64,000 nt of DNA, taken from Hyphomicrobium denitrificans 1NES1 (GTDB taxonomy: Bacteria > Pseudomonadota > Alphaproteobacteria > Rhizobiales > Hyphomicrobiaceae). The stretch's first letter is position 1; the number at the start of each line of letters is the position of its first letter. Where the stretch lies: positions 3,038,001 to 3,102,000 of the forward strand of contig NC_021172.1 of the NCBI RefSeq assembly GCF_000230975.2, read 5' to 3'. Position numbers and translations under genes: made by a program. Below are positions 56,205-64,000 of the stretch, one piece after another. The notes under the pieces are model-generated. The model had not been told where the DNA came from. It did not search any database and was given only the letters and a program-made list of their open reading frames with translations.

Positions 56205-59200
56205 TGCGGATCAATATTTCGGCCTGGTCGATACGCCGCCCCGTTCCCGCGATCGTCCTGTTCGCAGTGCTGATGTTGCTTGGCACACTGAGCTTCAAGC
56301 AATTGCCGGTCACACGATTTCCGAACATCGACATTCCGCTCATCTCGATCATCATTACGCAATCAGGCGCCGCGCCGGCGGAACTTGAAACGCAAGTCAC
56401 CAAAATCGTCGAAGACTCCGTTGCGAACATCACTGGCGTGAAGCACATCACGTCGACGCTTACGGATGGCACGTCGACGACGATCATCGAATTCCGCCTC
56501 GAAACGGATACCGACCGAGCGTTGAACGACGTCAAGGATGCGATTGCGAAAGTCCGGGGCGATCTTCCACGCACGATCGATGAGCCGGTGATCGAGCGTA
56601 TTGATGTCGAAGGTCAGGCAATCCTGACGTTTGCAGCAACATCACCGGGAATGACGCTCGAACAACTATCGTGGCACGTCGACGACGTCATCAAGCGGCG
56701 CTTGCAGGCGACCAAGGGTGTCGGCCGCGTCGAACGCTACGGCGGCGTCGATCGCGAAATTCGCGTTAACCTCGATCCGGATAAGCTTCTGGCCTACGGC
56801 ATCAGCGCCGCGGACGTGAACAAGCAGGTAGCCGCAACCAACGTCGATCTGGGGTCGGGGCGCGGTGAAGTCGGCAGTCAGGAACAAGCCATTCGCACGC
56901 TTGCCGGAGCGCGACGGGTAGCGGCGCTGGCAGATGCCAAGATCATTCTGGCCGGTGGACGCGAGGTTCGCCTTAAGGACCTCGGCACTGTCGTTGACGG
57001 CGCGAGCGAGCAGCGCGCGTTTGGCCGTCTCAATGGTCAGCCGGTCGTGTCGTTCTCGATTTTCCGCACCAAGGGCACGAGCGAGCTTTCCGTGTCCGAC
57101 GCCGTCAATGCTTCGTTGAAAGAACTTCAAGCCGCCTATCCCGACGTCAAGTTGACGAAGATCGACGACGCGGTCTCTTACACACGCGGCAACTACGAAG
57201 CGGCCATGGATGCGCTGATCGAAGGGGCTGCGCTTGCCGTCCTCGTCGTGTTCTTATTCTTAAGAAATATTCGCGCGACGGTCATTTCAGCAATTGCCCT
57301 GCCGCTTGCCGCGATCCCGACGTTCTGGGCAATCAGTGCGATGGGATTTTCCCTTAATCTCGTCAGCCTGCTCGGCATCACTCTTGCGACCGGCATTCTC
57401 GTCGACGACGCGATCGTCGAGATCGAAAACATCGTCCGCCACATGCACATGGGCAAGAAGCCTTATCGCGCCGCGCTCGAAGCCGCGGACGAGATCGGCC
57501 TTGCGGTCATTGCGATCACGTTGACGATCGTGGCGATCTTCGCGCCCGTCTCGTTCATGGGCGGCATTGCGGGCCAATACTTCCGCCAGTTCGGCATGAC
57601 CGTCGCGGTGGCGGTGCTCTTTTCGCTTCTGGTGGCGCGTCTCATCACGCCGATGATGGCAGCCTACCTGATGCGGCCAGTCCCTGAGAAACCGCATGCC
57701 GACGGCGCGTTGATGCGTCTCTACACACGCTTCCTCGAGGTAACGCTTCGGCACCGCTATCTGACGCTCGTCAGCGGGGTGGCGCTGTTCTCGGCCTCCA
57801 TCTACGCCACGACGCTTTTGCCGACCGGCTTCCTGCCAGATGAAGATACCTCCCGTGTCGTCGTTGCGGTCGAGATGCCGCCGGGAACTCAGCTCGATGA
57901 AACGAGTGCCAAGACAGACCGCATGGTGAAGATCCTGAGGACGATACCCGAGGTCGAACAAGTCTTCGTTCTTGGCGGCACGAGCCCGACCGGACAACTC
58001 GACGTACGGCGCGCCTCGCTGTTCGTGAAACTTGTCCCGAAGACCGCGAGGAAACTCACCGAGAAGCAACTGAAGTCGATTATCGCCGCCAAGCTCGCCG
58101 ATGTGCCGGATAGCCGTGCCTGGTATATTAACGAGCGTGGCGAGCGTGAGCTGTCGTTCTCGATGCTGTCGCGTAGTGGAGATGACCTGAACAGCGCGAT
58201 CGGTCAGGTCGAGGGCGCTTTGCGCCTTGTTCCGGGCTTCCGCAACGTTGCGGCGTCGGGGTCGACGGATCGGCCCGAGATTCAAATCGTGCCGCGTCTT
58301 GATGCAGCTGCGCGCCTTGGCGTGGCGCCTCAGCAAATTTCCGAGACCATTCGTGTTGCAACTATCGGAGACGCGGACTTCAACCTCGCCAAATATACCG
58401 TCGGCGACAGGCAGGTTCCGATCCGTGTGCAGCTCGACGAAGCGACACGCACCGACCTAAAGCGGATCGAGCAATTGCGCGTCACCAACATGCAGGGCAA
58501 GGCCATTCCATTAACGGCGGTAGCTTCGGTCGAATTCGGGCGTGGACCCGCTGCGATCGAGCGCTTCGACCGGTTGCGGCGCGCGGTCGTCGGTGTCGAT
58601 CTCGACCGTGGCGTGCCCCTCAGCGTGGCACGCGAGCGATTCTTAAAGGTCATCCAGGACCAGAAGCTTCCCGCATCGGTCAGCCTGCAGCCCTCGGGCG
58701 ACGCGGAAGTTCAAGACGAAGTCGCAAACGGTTTCATCACCGCGATGGGAACCGGCATCCTGATCGTTCTTGGCTTTCTGGTTCTGCTGTTCGGCAGCGT
58801 CTTCCAGCCGGTGACCATTCTTTTGTCGCTGCCTCTTTCCTTCGGCGGCGTCGCGCTGAGCCTGCTCGTTACCGACAATTCAATCAGCATGCCGGTCTAT
58901 ATCGGTCTCTTGATGCTGATGGGCATCGTGACGAAAAATGCGATCATGCTCGTCGATTTCGCGATCGAAGAAGTTGCCCACGGCATCGAACGCGGCGTGG
59001 CGATCGTGGATGCGGGTCGCAAGCGCGCGAGGCCCATCATCATGACGACTCTGGCGATGGCGGCCGGCATGCTTCCCAGCGCCTTCGCGCTCGGGGATGG
59101 CGGTGAATTCCGCGCGCCTATGGCTATCTCGGTGATCGGCGGGCTCTTGGTTTCGACGTTACTCTCGCTGATCTTCGTGCCATCGTTCTTTACCGTAATG

Positions 59201-59335
59201 GACGATTTCGGTTGGCTGATGCAGCGTATTTTCGGCCGCTTCATCGGGCCGACGGATGAAGCCGAAACGCCGCCAGTGCACGCAGAGCCACCTCACTCCC
59301 CCAGCGCTCGTCCGCTGCCGCTCGCTGCGGAATAA
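56204..59335 (+). CDS. RND efflux transporter, AcrB/MexB type
   Basis: A 1043-residue RND protein with the 12-span duplicated fold. The proton-relay aspartates are Asp401-Asp402 (GILVDDAIVEIENIV) and the lysine partner is Lys911 (MGIVTKNAIMLVDFAIEE); SVRRPVPAIV starts the first membrane helix. Large periplasmic loops include PGFRNVAASGSTDRPEIQI. It overlaps the adaptor stop by one base (TGATG). No outer-membrane channel gene is in the window, so a shared one is likely. Substrate not predictable here. Confidence 0.97.
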   Translation: MRINISAWSIRRPVPAIVLFAVLMLLGTLSFKQLPVTRFPNIDIPLISIIITQSGAAPAELETQVTKIVEDSVANITGVKHITSTLTDGTSTTIIEFRLETDTDRALNDVKDAIAKVRGDLPRTIDEPVIERIDVEGQAILTFAATSPGMTLEQLSWHVDDVIKRRLQATKGVGRVERYGGVDREIRVNLDPDKLLAYGISAADVNKQVAATNVDLGSGRGEVGSQEQAIRTLAGARRVAALADAKIILAGGREVRLKDLGTVVDGASEQRAFGRLNGQPVVSFSIFRTKGTSELSVSDAVNASLKELQAAYPDVKLTKIDDAVSYTRGNYEAAMDALIEGAALAVLVVFLFLRNIRATVISAIALPLAAIPTFWAISAMGFSLNLVSLLGITLATGILVDDAIVEIENIVRHMHMGKKPYRAALEAADEIGLAVIAITLTIVAIFAPVSFMGGIAGQYFRQFGMTVAVAVLFSLLVARLITPMMAAYLMRPVPEKPHADGALMRLYTRFLEVTLRHRYLTLVSGVALFSASIYATTLLPTGFLPDEDTSRVVVAVEMPPGTQLDETSAKTDRMVKILRTIPEVEQVFVLGGTSPTGQLDVRRASLFVKLVPKTARKLTEKQLKSIIAAKLADVPDSRAWYINERGERELSFSMLSRSGDDLNSAIGQVEGALRLVPGFRNVAASGSTDRPEIQIVPRLDAAARLGVAPQQISETIRVATIGDADFNLAKYTVGDRQVPIRVQLDEATRTDLKRIEQLRVTNMQGKAIPLTAVASVEFGRGPAAIERFDRLRRAVVGVDLDRGVPLSVARERFLKVIQDQKLPASVSLQPSGDAEVQDEVANGFITAMGTGILIVLGFLVLLFGSVFQPVTILLSLPLSFGGVALSLLVTDNSISMPVYIGLLMLMGIVTKNAIMLVDFAIEEVAHGIERGVAIVDAGRKRARPIIMTTLAMAAGMLPSAFALGDGGEFRAPMAISVIGGLLVSTLLSLIFVPSFFTVMDDFGWLMQRIFGRFIGPTDEAETPPVHAEPPHSPSARPLPLAAE

Positions 59336-59424
59336 ATTGGAAAGGTTATTCGATCGGGGAGTTGTGCGTGACAATCGCGCTTCCTACCTTCCGGCGTAGC
59401 GATCGCAACAGAAGGACCCCCGCC

Positions 59425-60528
59425 ATGTTCGACGCCAAATCCATCCTCGAAAACATCGTTCGCGGTGCCGCATCCCCGCAGCCGTCCGGCGCGGGTGGTA
59501 GCGGCGGCCTCGGTGACATCCTCAACGAAATTGGCAAGAGCCTGTCGCAACCGCAAGGCGGCTCGCCAAGCAGCGGGCCGACGTCCGCCCCCGGCGCGCA
59601 AGGAAAGAACATTGGCGATATTCTCGGCGATCTCGCTCGGCAGTTTGAGCAGCCTTCGTCCGCCGACACGCGCAGTTCAACCGCACCGGCAAATGCTGCA
59701 TCTCCAGACCTCGGAGACGTGCTTGCCCAGATCAAGGATAAGCTCAATCAGGCGGGTGGCGCCGTCACCGATAGCGGAAGCATCACTGACGTGCTCGGCA
59801 AAATTCTCAGCCAAGCAACCCAGGGCGTGAGCGAGGGCACGTCCCGCATCGGCGAGGCGACGGGTGCTACCGATGCACTTGGGCGCACGGCTGCCGATCC
59901 ACAGACTGCGCAGATTCTCGAACAGCTCAAGAACGTTTTGCAGACCAATCCGTTTACTGCAGGCGCTGCAGCGGGAGGGCTCGGCGGCCTCTTGCTCGGC
60001 ACGCGCACCGGGCGCTCGCTGGCGTCAAGTGCGGTGCGAATAGGTGCGCTCGCTATGATCGGCGGGCTCGCCTACAAAGCGATGCAGAACTATCAAGCCG
60101 GCAAGCCGCTCATTACCGGTGCCACGACTCCCGTAGCACCGCCTGCCGGATCAGGTTTCGAACCCGCAGCAGTCGCGAACGATGCCGCTGTTCACTACAT
60201 TCAGGCGATGATCGCCGCGGCGGCGGCCGACGGACGCATCGATTCCAACGAACACGCGGCGCTTATCTTGAGCCTGACGCAGGCCGGTGCCGGCAGCGAT
60301 GCGGAAGCTTTCCTTGCCAACGAGTTGAACAGTCCACGCTCCGTGCAGGAACTCGCCGCTTCGGTGAAAACACCGCAAGAGGCGGTTCAACTCTACACGG
60401 CGGCACGCATTGCCGTGGCAGATAACTCGCCTGCCGAAAAACAATTCCTCGCGTCTCTAGCGGCGGCGCTCAATATCGATCCGAAGCTCGCGGCTCATGT
60501 CGATGCGACGGCGCAAGCCGCGGCTTGA
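59425..60528 (+). CDS. DUF533 / TerB-like protein
   Basis: ATG 59425 gives 367 residues. A long low-complexity Gly/Ser/Pro-rich N-terminus is followed by a Gly-rich membrane-like segment (AAAGGLGGLLLGTRTG and VRIGALAMIGGLAYKAM) and a C-terminal all-helical domain (AVHYIQAMIAAAAADGRIDSNEHAALILSLTQAG and the later AAALNIDPKLAAHVDATA). The layout is that of DUF533 (YebE) proteins with a TerB-like tail, function unknown. It is 90 bases after the RND gene. Confidence 0.88.
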   Translation: MFDAKSILENIVRGAASPQPSGAGGSGGLGDILNEIGKSLSQPQGGSPSSGPTSAPGAQGKNIGDILGDLARQFEQPSSADTRSSTAPANAASPDLGDVLAQIKDKLNQAGGAVTDSGSITDVLGKILSQATQGVSEGTSRIGEATGATDALGRTAADPQTAQILEQLKNVLQTNPFTAGAAAGGLGGLLLGTRTGRSLASSAVRIGALAMIGGLAYKAMQNYQAGKPLITGATTPVAPPAGSGFEPAAVANDAAVHYIQAMIAAAAADGRIDSNEHAALILSLTQAGAGSDAEAFLANELNSPRSVQELAASVKTPQEAVQLYTAARIAVADNSPAEKQFLASLAAALNIDPKLAAHVDATAQAAA

Positions 60529-60565
60529 TACGCCTCACCGCTCGCCCCCTAGACTCTGAGGACGA

Positions 60566-60597
60566 AAAAGGCGCTGACCTATTGGTTAGCGCCTTTT
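60566..60597. terminator. Bidirectional intrinsic terminator
   Basis: AAAAGGCGCTGACC (60566-60579) pairs with GGTTAGCGCCTTTT (60584-60597), one G-T wobble, 4-base loop. Runs of A and T at both ends make it work for the DUF533 gene on plus and the DevB gene on minus, which converge here. Confidence 0.88.
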
Positions 60598-60625
60598 AAT
60601 TAAGTTCCGTCAGGTATGCTTCCGC

Positions 60626-61732
60626 TCAGTTTGTCTTCGCGGTGCCGGTCGTGACGGCCGAAGCCTGATTGTTATCGAGTTTGAAGAATGTATCGACGCG
60701 CATGCCGGTAAACAGCGGCGGATGACCGTCGAGATCGACCATCACTTCGACGACCTCGACATCGTTCGGACGTCTTGGGCCGCGCGTTGCGATGCGCGGC
60801 GCGCCGAGCGACTGCGAGATCGACGTCACCGTGCCTTCAAACGTCCTATCAGGGTAGGCGTCGGCCTTTACGACGACGCGCTGTCCGACATGAACCTTCG
60901 CGGCGTCGCGCTCTTCGACCTCCGCGCGAAGCCTGAGACTCGACATGTCACCGAAAACGACGAGCGCGCTGTCGGGCGACGGTACCGCAGTTTCTCCGAC
61001 CTTCGCCAGAACGTTCAGAACCGTGCCGTCGGCCGGCGCGCGAATGCGCGTTCGCTCGAGCGCCAGCTCCGCTGATGTCAAATCGGAGCGCGCCAGAGCT
61101 AATGATGACTCAAGTCTCTGCGGCAACGGCATGCCTGGCTTCGCATCAACCTCGGCTAGCTTATTTTTTGCGTCCGCCAATGCGTCCTGTTTCGACGCGA
61201 GATTCTTGCGCGCCGTATCGGCAGCATCTTCGGCGCCCTTGTCCGTCTTAGCAGACCGATACGCTGCGTCGAAGGCTTCGTGGGCTGCAAAAACATCGCG
61301 CTGCGCCTTGGCGAGGGCGTCCTCGGCATTCCGGCGATCAAGTGCCAAGCCCGTTGCCTGTTCCTCGCTGCGCTCGCGCTCGCGAACTCCGGCTTCGGCG
61401 GCCGCAGCGGCAATCTTCGTGTAGTAGTCGGCATCATCCAACCGGAGCAGCAAATCACCGGCTTTCACCTGATCATTCGTCTTGGCGAGCACCTCGGCAA
61501 TCTTGCCACCGACTTCGCTCGCGATCCTGACCTCTCCATCTTTCGGCTCGACTCGCCCCGTAGCCGATGCCGCCCATTGTGGAACGGGAGCCGGCGTGTC
61601 GGCGCGGGCCGAGCCCGCCAGATCGCTTAGCGACGCCCGATCGCTCAACACCTGAATTCCTAATCCGAGCGTGACCGCGATTGCAGCCGCGATCAGGATG
61701 GTCGAAACCGCGGGATCGATCTTTTTAAGCAT
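60626..61732 (-). CDS. ABC exporter periplasmic adaptor (DevB/HlyD type)
   Basis: A 368-residue adaptor. The N-terminal membrane segment is STILIAAAIAVTLGLGIQVL; a barrel-sandwich start (VRIASEVGGKIAEVLAKTNDQVKAGDLLLRLDD) and coiled-coil hairpin (AAEAGVRERERSEEQATGLALDRRNAEDALAKAQ) follow. The C-terminal half has GQRVVVKADAYPDRTFEGTVTSIS. It overlaps the ATPase gene by 8 bases and completes the minus-strand set devC-devA-devB. Such adaptors link an ABC pump to TolC, which is not in the window. Confidence 0.93.
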   Translation of the reverse strand: MLKKIDPAVSTILIAAAIAVTLGLGIQVLSDRASLSDLAGSARADTPAPVPQWAASATGRVEPKDGEVRIASEVGGKIAEVLAKTNDQVKAGDLLLRLDDADYYTKIAAAAAEAGVRERERSEEQATGLALDRRNAEDALAKAQRDVFAAHEAFDAAYRSAKTDKGAEDAADTARKNLASKQDALADAKNKLAEVDAKPGMPLPQRLESSLALARSDLTSAELALERTRIRAPADGTVLNVLAKVGETAVPSPDSALVVFGDMSSLRLRAEVEERDAAKVHVGQRVVVKADAYPDRTFEGTVTSISQSLGAPRIATRGPRRPNDVEVVEVMVDLDGHPPLFTGMRVDTFFKLDNNQASAVTTGTAKTN

Positions 61733-62477
61733 GCAGCTTTCGCCTCTTCGTCAAATCGGTGATTTCCGGAGCGTTGATGCCCTCGGGTCTGCGTTCTTCG
61801 CCGACAATCCTACCGTCTTCGATGCGGATCACACGGTCGGCATAACCTAGAGTTCGGGGATCGTGAGTGACGGCAAGGACGCTGCGACCCTGCTCCTTCG
61901 CGATCCTCGAAAGGAGGGACATGACAGCATGTCCGTTTTCGCTATCAAGAGCTGCGGTCGGTTCGTCAGCCAGCACGATCGACGGCGAGCTTGCGATCGC
62001 GCGTGCAACCGCGACACGCTGTTGCTCACCACCCGAAAGATTACCCGGATAGTTCGTCAGCCGGTGGCCAAGGCCGACTTCGCGCAGAACCTCTTCGGAA
62101 CGGCTGGTGGCTGCAAAGCCCTTAATGCCTCTCACGTCGAGTGCGATGCGCACATTCTCAAGCGCGTTCAGTGTCGGGAAAAGATTGTATGACTGGAAGA
62201 TAAAGCCGACGTGGTCACGCCGGACCTTGGCAAGCTCTTCCGCCGACAGGCCGTCGAGCGATTGGTCGGCGATGCGAATTGTGCCGGACGTCGGCTTCAT
62301 GATGCAGCCGAGTATGGACAAAAGCGTCGTCTTGCCGGATCCGGACGGCCCCATCAGGAGCGTCAACTCTCCGGGGACGAGGTCAAGAGTGACGCCTTTG
62401 AGGGCGACCACAAGACCTGCGCCGGAGCCGAGTTCCTTGACGATATTGTCAGCATGTAAAACCGAGGACGTCGTCAT
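61725..62477 (-). CDS. ABC exporter ATP-binding protein (DevA/MacB-like)
   Basis: ATG 62477 overlaps the permease stop as ATGA and gives 250 residues; a much longer frame upstream is a shadow of the permease gene. Walker A is [10 protein letters not shown] (43-52), signature [16 protein letters not shown], Walker [14 protein letters not shown] and a switch His in AVTHDPR. The LSGGEQQR pattern is that of the LolD/MacB/DevA ABC group, which power export of lipids or hydrophobic molecules with a separate permease. Confidence 0.95.
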   Translation of the reverse strand: MTTSSVLHADNIVKELGSGAGLVVALKGVTLDLVPGELTLLMGPSGSGKTTLLSILGCIMKPTSGTIRIADQSLDGLSAEELAKVRRDHVGFIFQSYNLFPTLNALENVRIALDVRGIKGFAATSRSEEVLREVGLGHRLTNYPGNLSGGEQQRVAVARAIASSPSIVLADEPTAALDSENGHAVMSLLSRIAKEQGRSVLAVTHDPRTLGYADRVIRIEDGRIVGEERRPEGINAPEITDLTKRRKLHA

Positions 62478-63604
62478 CGCGAGAACACCGTAGCCGGATC
62501 GATTTTCGTGACTTTGACGATGGCCGAGAGCGCAGAAATCGAACACATAAAAAGCGTCAACGCGAACAGCCAAAATGCCAAACCGGGTGTCATGACGAGC
62601 GGTAGCGAAGAGTTCCGGCTGGCATAGAGGACAATCAGCGCGATCGCCATGCCGAGGACGTAACCTATCACCGCGCTGAGCCCGGCTTGAGCTAAAATTA
62701 CTTTGTGGATGTAGGACTTCGACGAACCCAGCGCACGCAAGGTCGCGAATTCGTGAATGTGATCCTTGGTACTTGAATAGAGCGTCTGGGCCACGATGAC
62801 CGTACCGACGAGACTGCCGAGTATCGCGCCTCCGATCAGCGCCAACCCGGCTCCGGTCCGGAACAGCCACTGCAGCAGGCTGCGGCTTTCGAACTCGTCC
62901 TTCGTCAGAACATCAGCAGATTCAAGCCTGCTTGCGAGATCGGTCTGCACTTTGGCGATGTTGGCTCCCGGCGCCAGCTTCACGAGAAGGAATGTCGATC
63001 TATCGTCAGGAACGCCAAGAAGCTGACGCGCACGATTGAGGGTCGTGTAGGCGTAGGGCGATTGGGTGAACGAGCGAATGCCTTCGGTAAGCGCCCTGAT
63101 TTTTACGCGGCCGCTGGCAGCCTGAGCGGTATCGCCGATGCCGCTGACGCCGAGTTCGCCCAGATAACTGCGATCGACTGCAATGGCGTCGGGCGCCTTG
63201 ATGTCATCGAGCGTGCCTTCCACCAAGGACCAGGGAACGAGGCCGTGGTCCTCGGCGTCGGACCCCACGAGAACGACGCGCGAGGAACCGCCCGAGGGCT
63301 TGCGCCATTCGGCGAAAGCGACGACGAGGGGCACGACGCTTTCAACGCCTGGAGTGGCGAGAGCCTGATGGCGCTCGCGATCCGACAATAGCACGCCGCC
63401 ATCCTCAAAGCTCTTGGCGCCATAGGTCGTAATGAAGAGATCGGCGTTCGACCGCGCGATGTTGGCGGTGATCATTTCGCTCGAGCCGAGATACAGGCCA
63501 AGCTGCACGGCGACCAGCACGATCGAGAAGAGAATGCCGATCAATGTCACGGCAAGCCGGATACGGTCGTGCAGCAAATTGCGAAGCGCGAGAGTAAAGA
63601 TCAT
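62474..63604 (-). CDS. ABC exporter permease (DevC, FtsX-type)
   Basis: A 376-residue permease: one N-terminal membrane span (LAVTLIGILFSIVLVAVQLGLYL), a periplasmic domain of about 220 residues, and three C-terminal spans (ALIGGAILGSLVGTVIVAQTLY, VILAQAGLSAVIGYVLGMAIALIVLY and PGLAFWLFALTLFMCSISALSAI). This 1+3 layout with HEFATLRALGSSKSYIHKVIL is FtsX/MacB type. First gene of devC-devA-devB on the minus strand; its promoter must be in 63605-63825. Confidence 0.93.
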   Translation of the reverse strand: MIFTLALRNLLHDRIRLAVTLIGILFSIVLVAVQLGLYLGSSEMITANIARSNADLFITTYGAKSFEDGGVLLSDRERHQALATPGVESVVPLVVAFAEWRKPSGGSSRVVLVGSDAEDHGLVPWSLVEGTLDDIKAPDAIAVDRSYLGELGVSGIGDTAQAASGRVKIRALTEGIRSFTQSPYAYTTLNRARQLLGVPDDRSTFLLVKLAPGANIAKVQTDLASRLESADVLTKDEFESRSLLQWLFRTGAGLALIGGAILGSLVGTVIVAQTLYSSTKDHIHEFATLRALGSSKSYIHKVILAQAGLSAVIGYVLGMAIALIVLYASRNSSLPLVMTPGLAFWLFALTLFMCSISALSAIVKVTKIDPATVFSR

Positions 63605-63867
63605 CTCAGTGCCGGGTCTCGTGTTGCGAACTGGGGTATCGGCTATAATCGGTCCGGAGCCTTTCAGCGGCTCCTAGTTGCCTGTGGTCGTATAGCTCCA
63701 ATGTAAGTCTGGTACTACCGCGAACCCCGTGAGAAATGCGCGCGACCTGATGTCAAAGGGCTTGTCGCGAACGTTGGGTCCGGCGCCGGCGCTCCTCAGA
63801 AAAGCCTTAGCAGCCACTTAATAATTTCACTCCAATGTTTTGCCGTTTTCGAGGCATAGGAGTGAAA
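63605..63867 (+). promoter_or_regulatory. Divergent promoter and 5' leader region before the exported-protein gene
   Basis: TATAAT is at 63644-63649, a perfect -10 on the plus strand, with TTGCGA only 14 bases upstream as the best -35, so the promoter is tentative. Just after it, GGAGCC (63656-63661) / GGCTCC (63669-63674) form a 6-bp stem. About 210 bases of leader follow, ending in the RBS hairpin at 63825-63867. Confidence 0.35.
63825..63867 (+). promoter_or_regulatory. Hairpin enclosing the leader ORF ribosome binding site
   Basis: TTTCACTCC (63825-63833) pairs perfectly with GGAGTGAAA (63859-63867), and an inner TGCC (63841-63844) / GGCA (63853-63856) adds 4 bp. The 3' arm is the Shine-Dalgarno of the 13-codon ORF at 63868. 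Thus the site would be closed when the stem forms. Confidence 0.6.
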
Positions 63868-63909
63868 ATGTGGTCTTTGCTCTGCGGTTTATTGTCATGC
63901 GTTATATGA
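63868..63909 (+). CDS. Possible 13-residue leader peptide
   Basis: ATG 63868 follows AGGAGTGAAA, a strong site, and encodes MWSLLCGLLSCVI before TGA 63907-63909. The TGA overlaps the ATG (63906) of the next frame as ATGA, so translation of the downstream gene could be coupled to this ORF. Hydrophobic with two cysteines. Whether it is translated is untested. Confidence 0.5.
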   Translation: MWSLLCGLLSCVI

Positions 63910-64000
63910 CTCTTTCCCCGTTTTCAGGTGGTTTGCTTCGTTTGGTTACCGCCTTGGCGGGAGCTGCGATCTGCTACGCACCGGCTTTCGCCGAGCCGGG
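63906..64000 (+). CDS. Start of an exported protein, cut by the window end
   Basis: ATG 63906 (or 63897, three codons upstream) opens a frame to the window end: MTLSPFSGGLLRLVTALAGA then AICYAPAFAEP. It is a signal peptide with a hydrophobic core and an AFA/E cleavage site. The rest lies outside the window, so the product is unknown. It is divergent from devC. Confidence 0.6.
   Translation, partial: MTLSPFSGGLLRLVTALAGAAICYAPAFAEP

Noticed and set aside
57287..58336. 349-codon minus-strand frame inside the RND gene
   Set aside because: Arg/His-rich composition of an antisense frame; the RND gene is intact.

Overview
The window looks like ordinary chromosome of an alphaproteobacterium of the order Hyphomicrobiales, most like Hyphomicrobium or a close relative. 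The genus is an inference from gene order and protein style, not a database result. Supporting signs are GC-rich coding DNA; an F0 ATP synthase operon (atpI-B-E-b'-b) without F1 genes; a CcrM-type GANTC methyltransferase; a long aa3 oxidase operon with CtaB, a CoxF-like peptide, CtaG and SURF1; an alphaproteobacterial LexA motif; and ispH-thrB-rnhA gene order. I see no insertion sequence, prophage, CRISPR array, rRNA or tRNA gene.

Region 1 (1-15 kb) holds the end of an ABC-F ATPase, a chromate transporter, the two glycyl-tRNA synthetase subunits separated by a small proline-rich membrane protein, an S49 peptidase, a tRNA-type methyltransferase, a DUF2007 protein, a long-chain polyprenyl diphosphate synthase, ispE, a secreted TPR protein and ETF-ubiquinone oxidoreductase. 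Region 2 (15-28 kb) is rich in DNA maintenance: uracil-DNA glycosylase, a radical SAM protein with a LexA box, RNase HII, CcrM, MutY, a DUF721/DciA-like protein and SMC, with two thioredoxin-fold DsbA-like proteins and MoaB. Region 3 (28-36.8 kb) has the F0 operon with a recognisable promoter and terminator, then ispH, thrB, rnhA, a peroxiredoxin, a DsbD-alpha-like protein and YqgE.

Region 4 (36.8-50.8 kb, minus strand) is a long run: ctaC, ctaD, ctaB, a 53-residue CoxF-like peptide, ctaG, ctaE, a DUF983 protein, SURF1, thrC, an M16 peptidase, an acetyltransferase and a 1230-residue membrane GGDEF/EAL protein. Many of these genes touch or overlap. The oxidase has an unusual cluster of substitutions: subunit I has HN in place of HD before the haem histidines and RH in place of RR, and subunit II has V in place of E between the CuA cysteines. 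All map to the non-redox Mg/Mn and haem-propionate region of known enzymes.

Region 5 (50.8-64 kb) is more accessory: an invasion-associated-locus-B-like protein, a possible phasin-like protein, BcsS, a small cysteine-bearing secreted protein, a TetR-adaptor-RND efflux operon, a DUF533 protein and a DevBCA-type ABC exporter. At the right edge a 13-codon leader ORF, its ribosome binding site inside a perfect 9-bp hairpin arm, overlaps the start of a cut-off exported protein. This leader region, the LexA-box radical SAM gene and the altered oxidase are the points most worth a second look.
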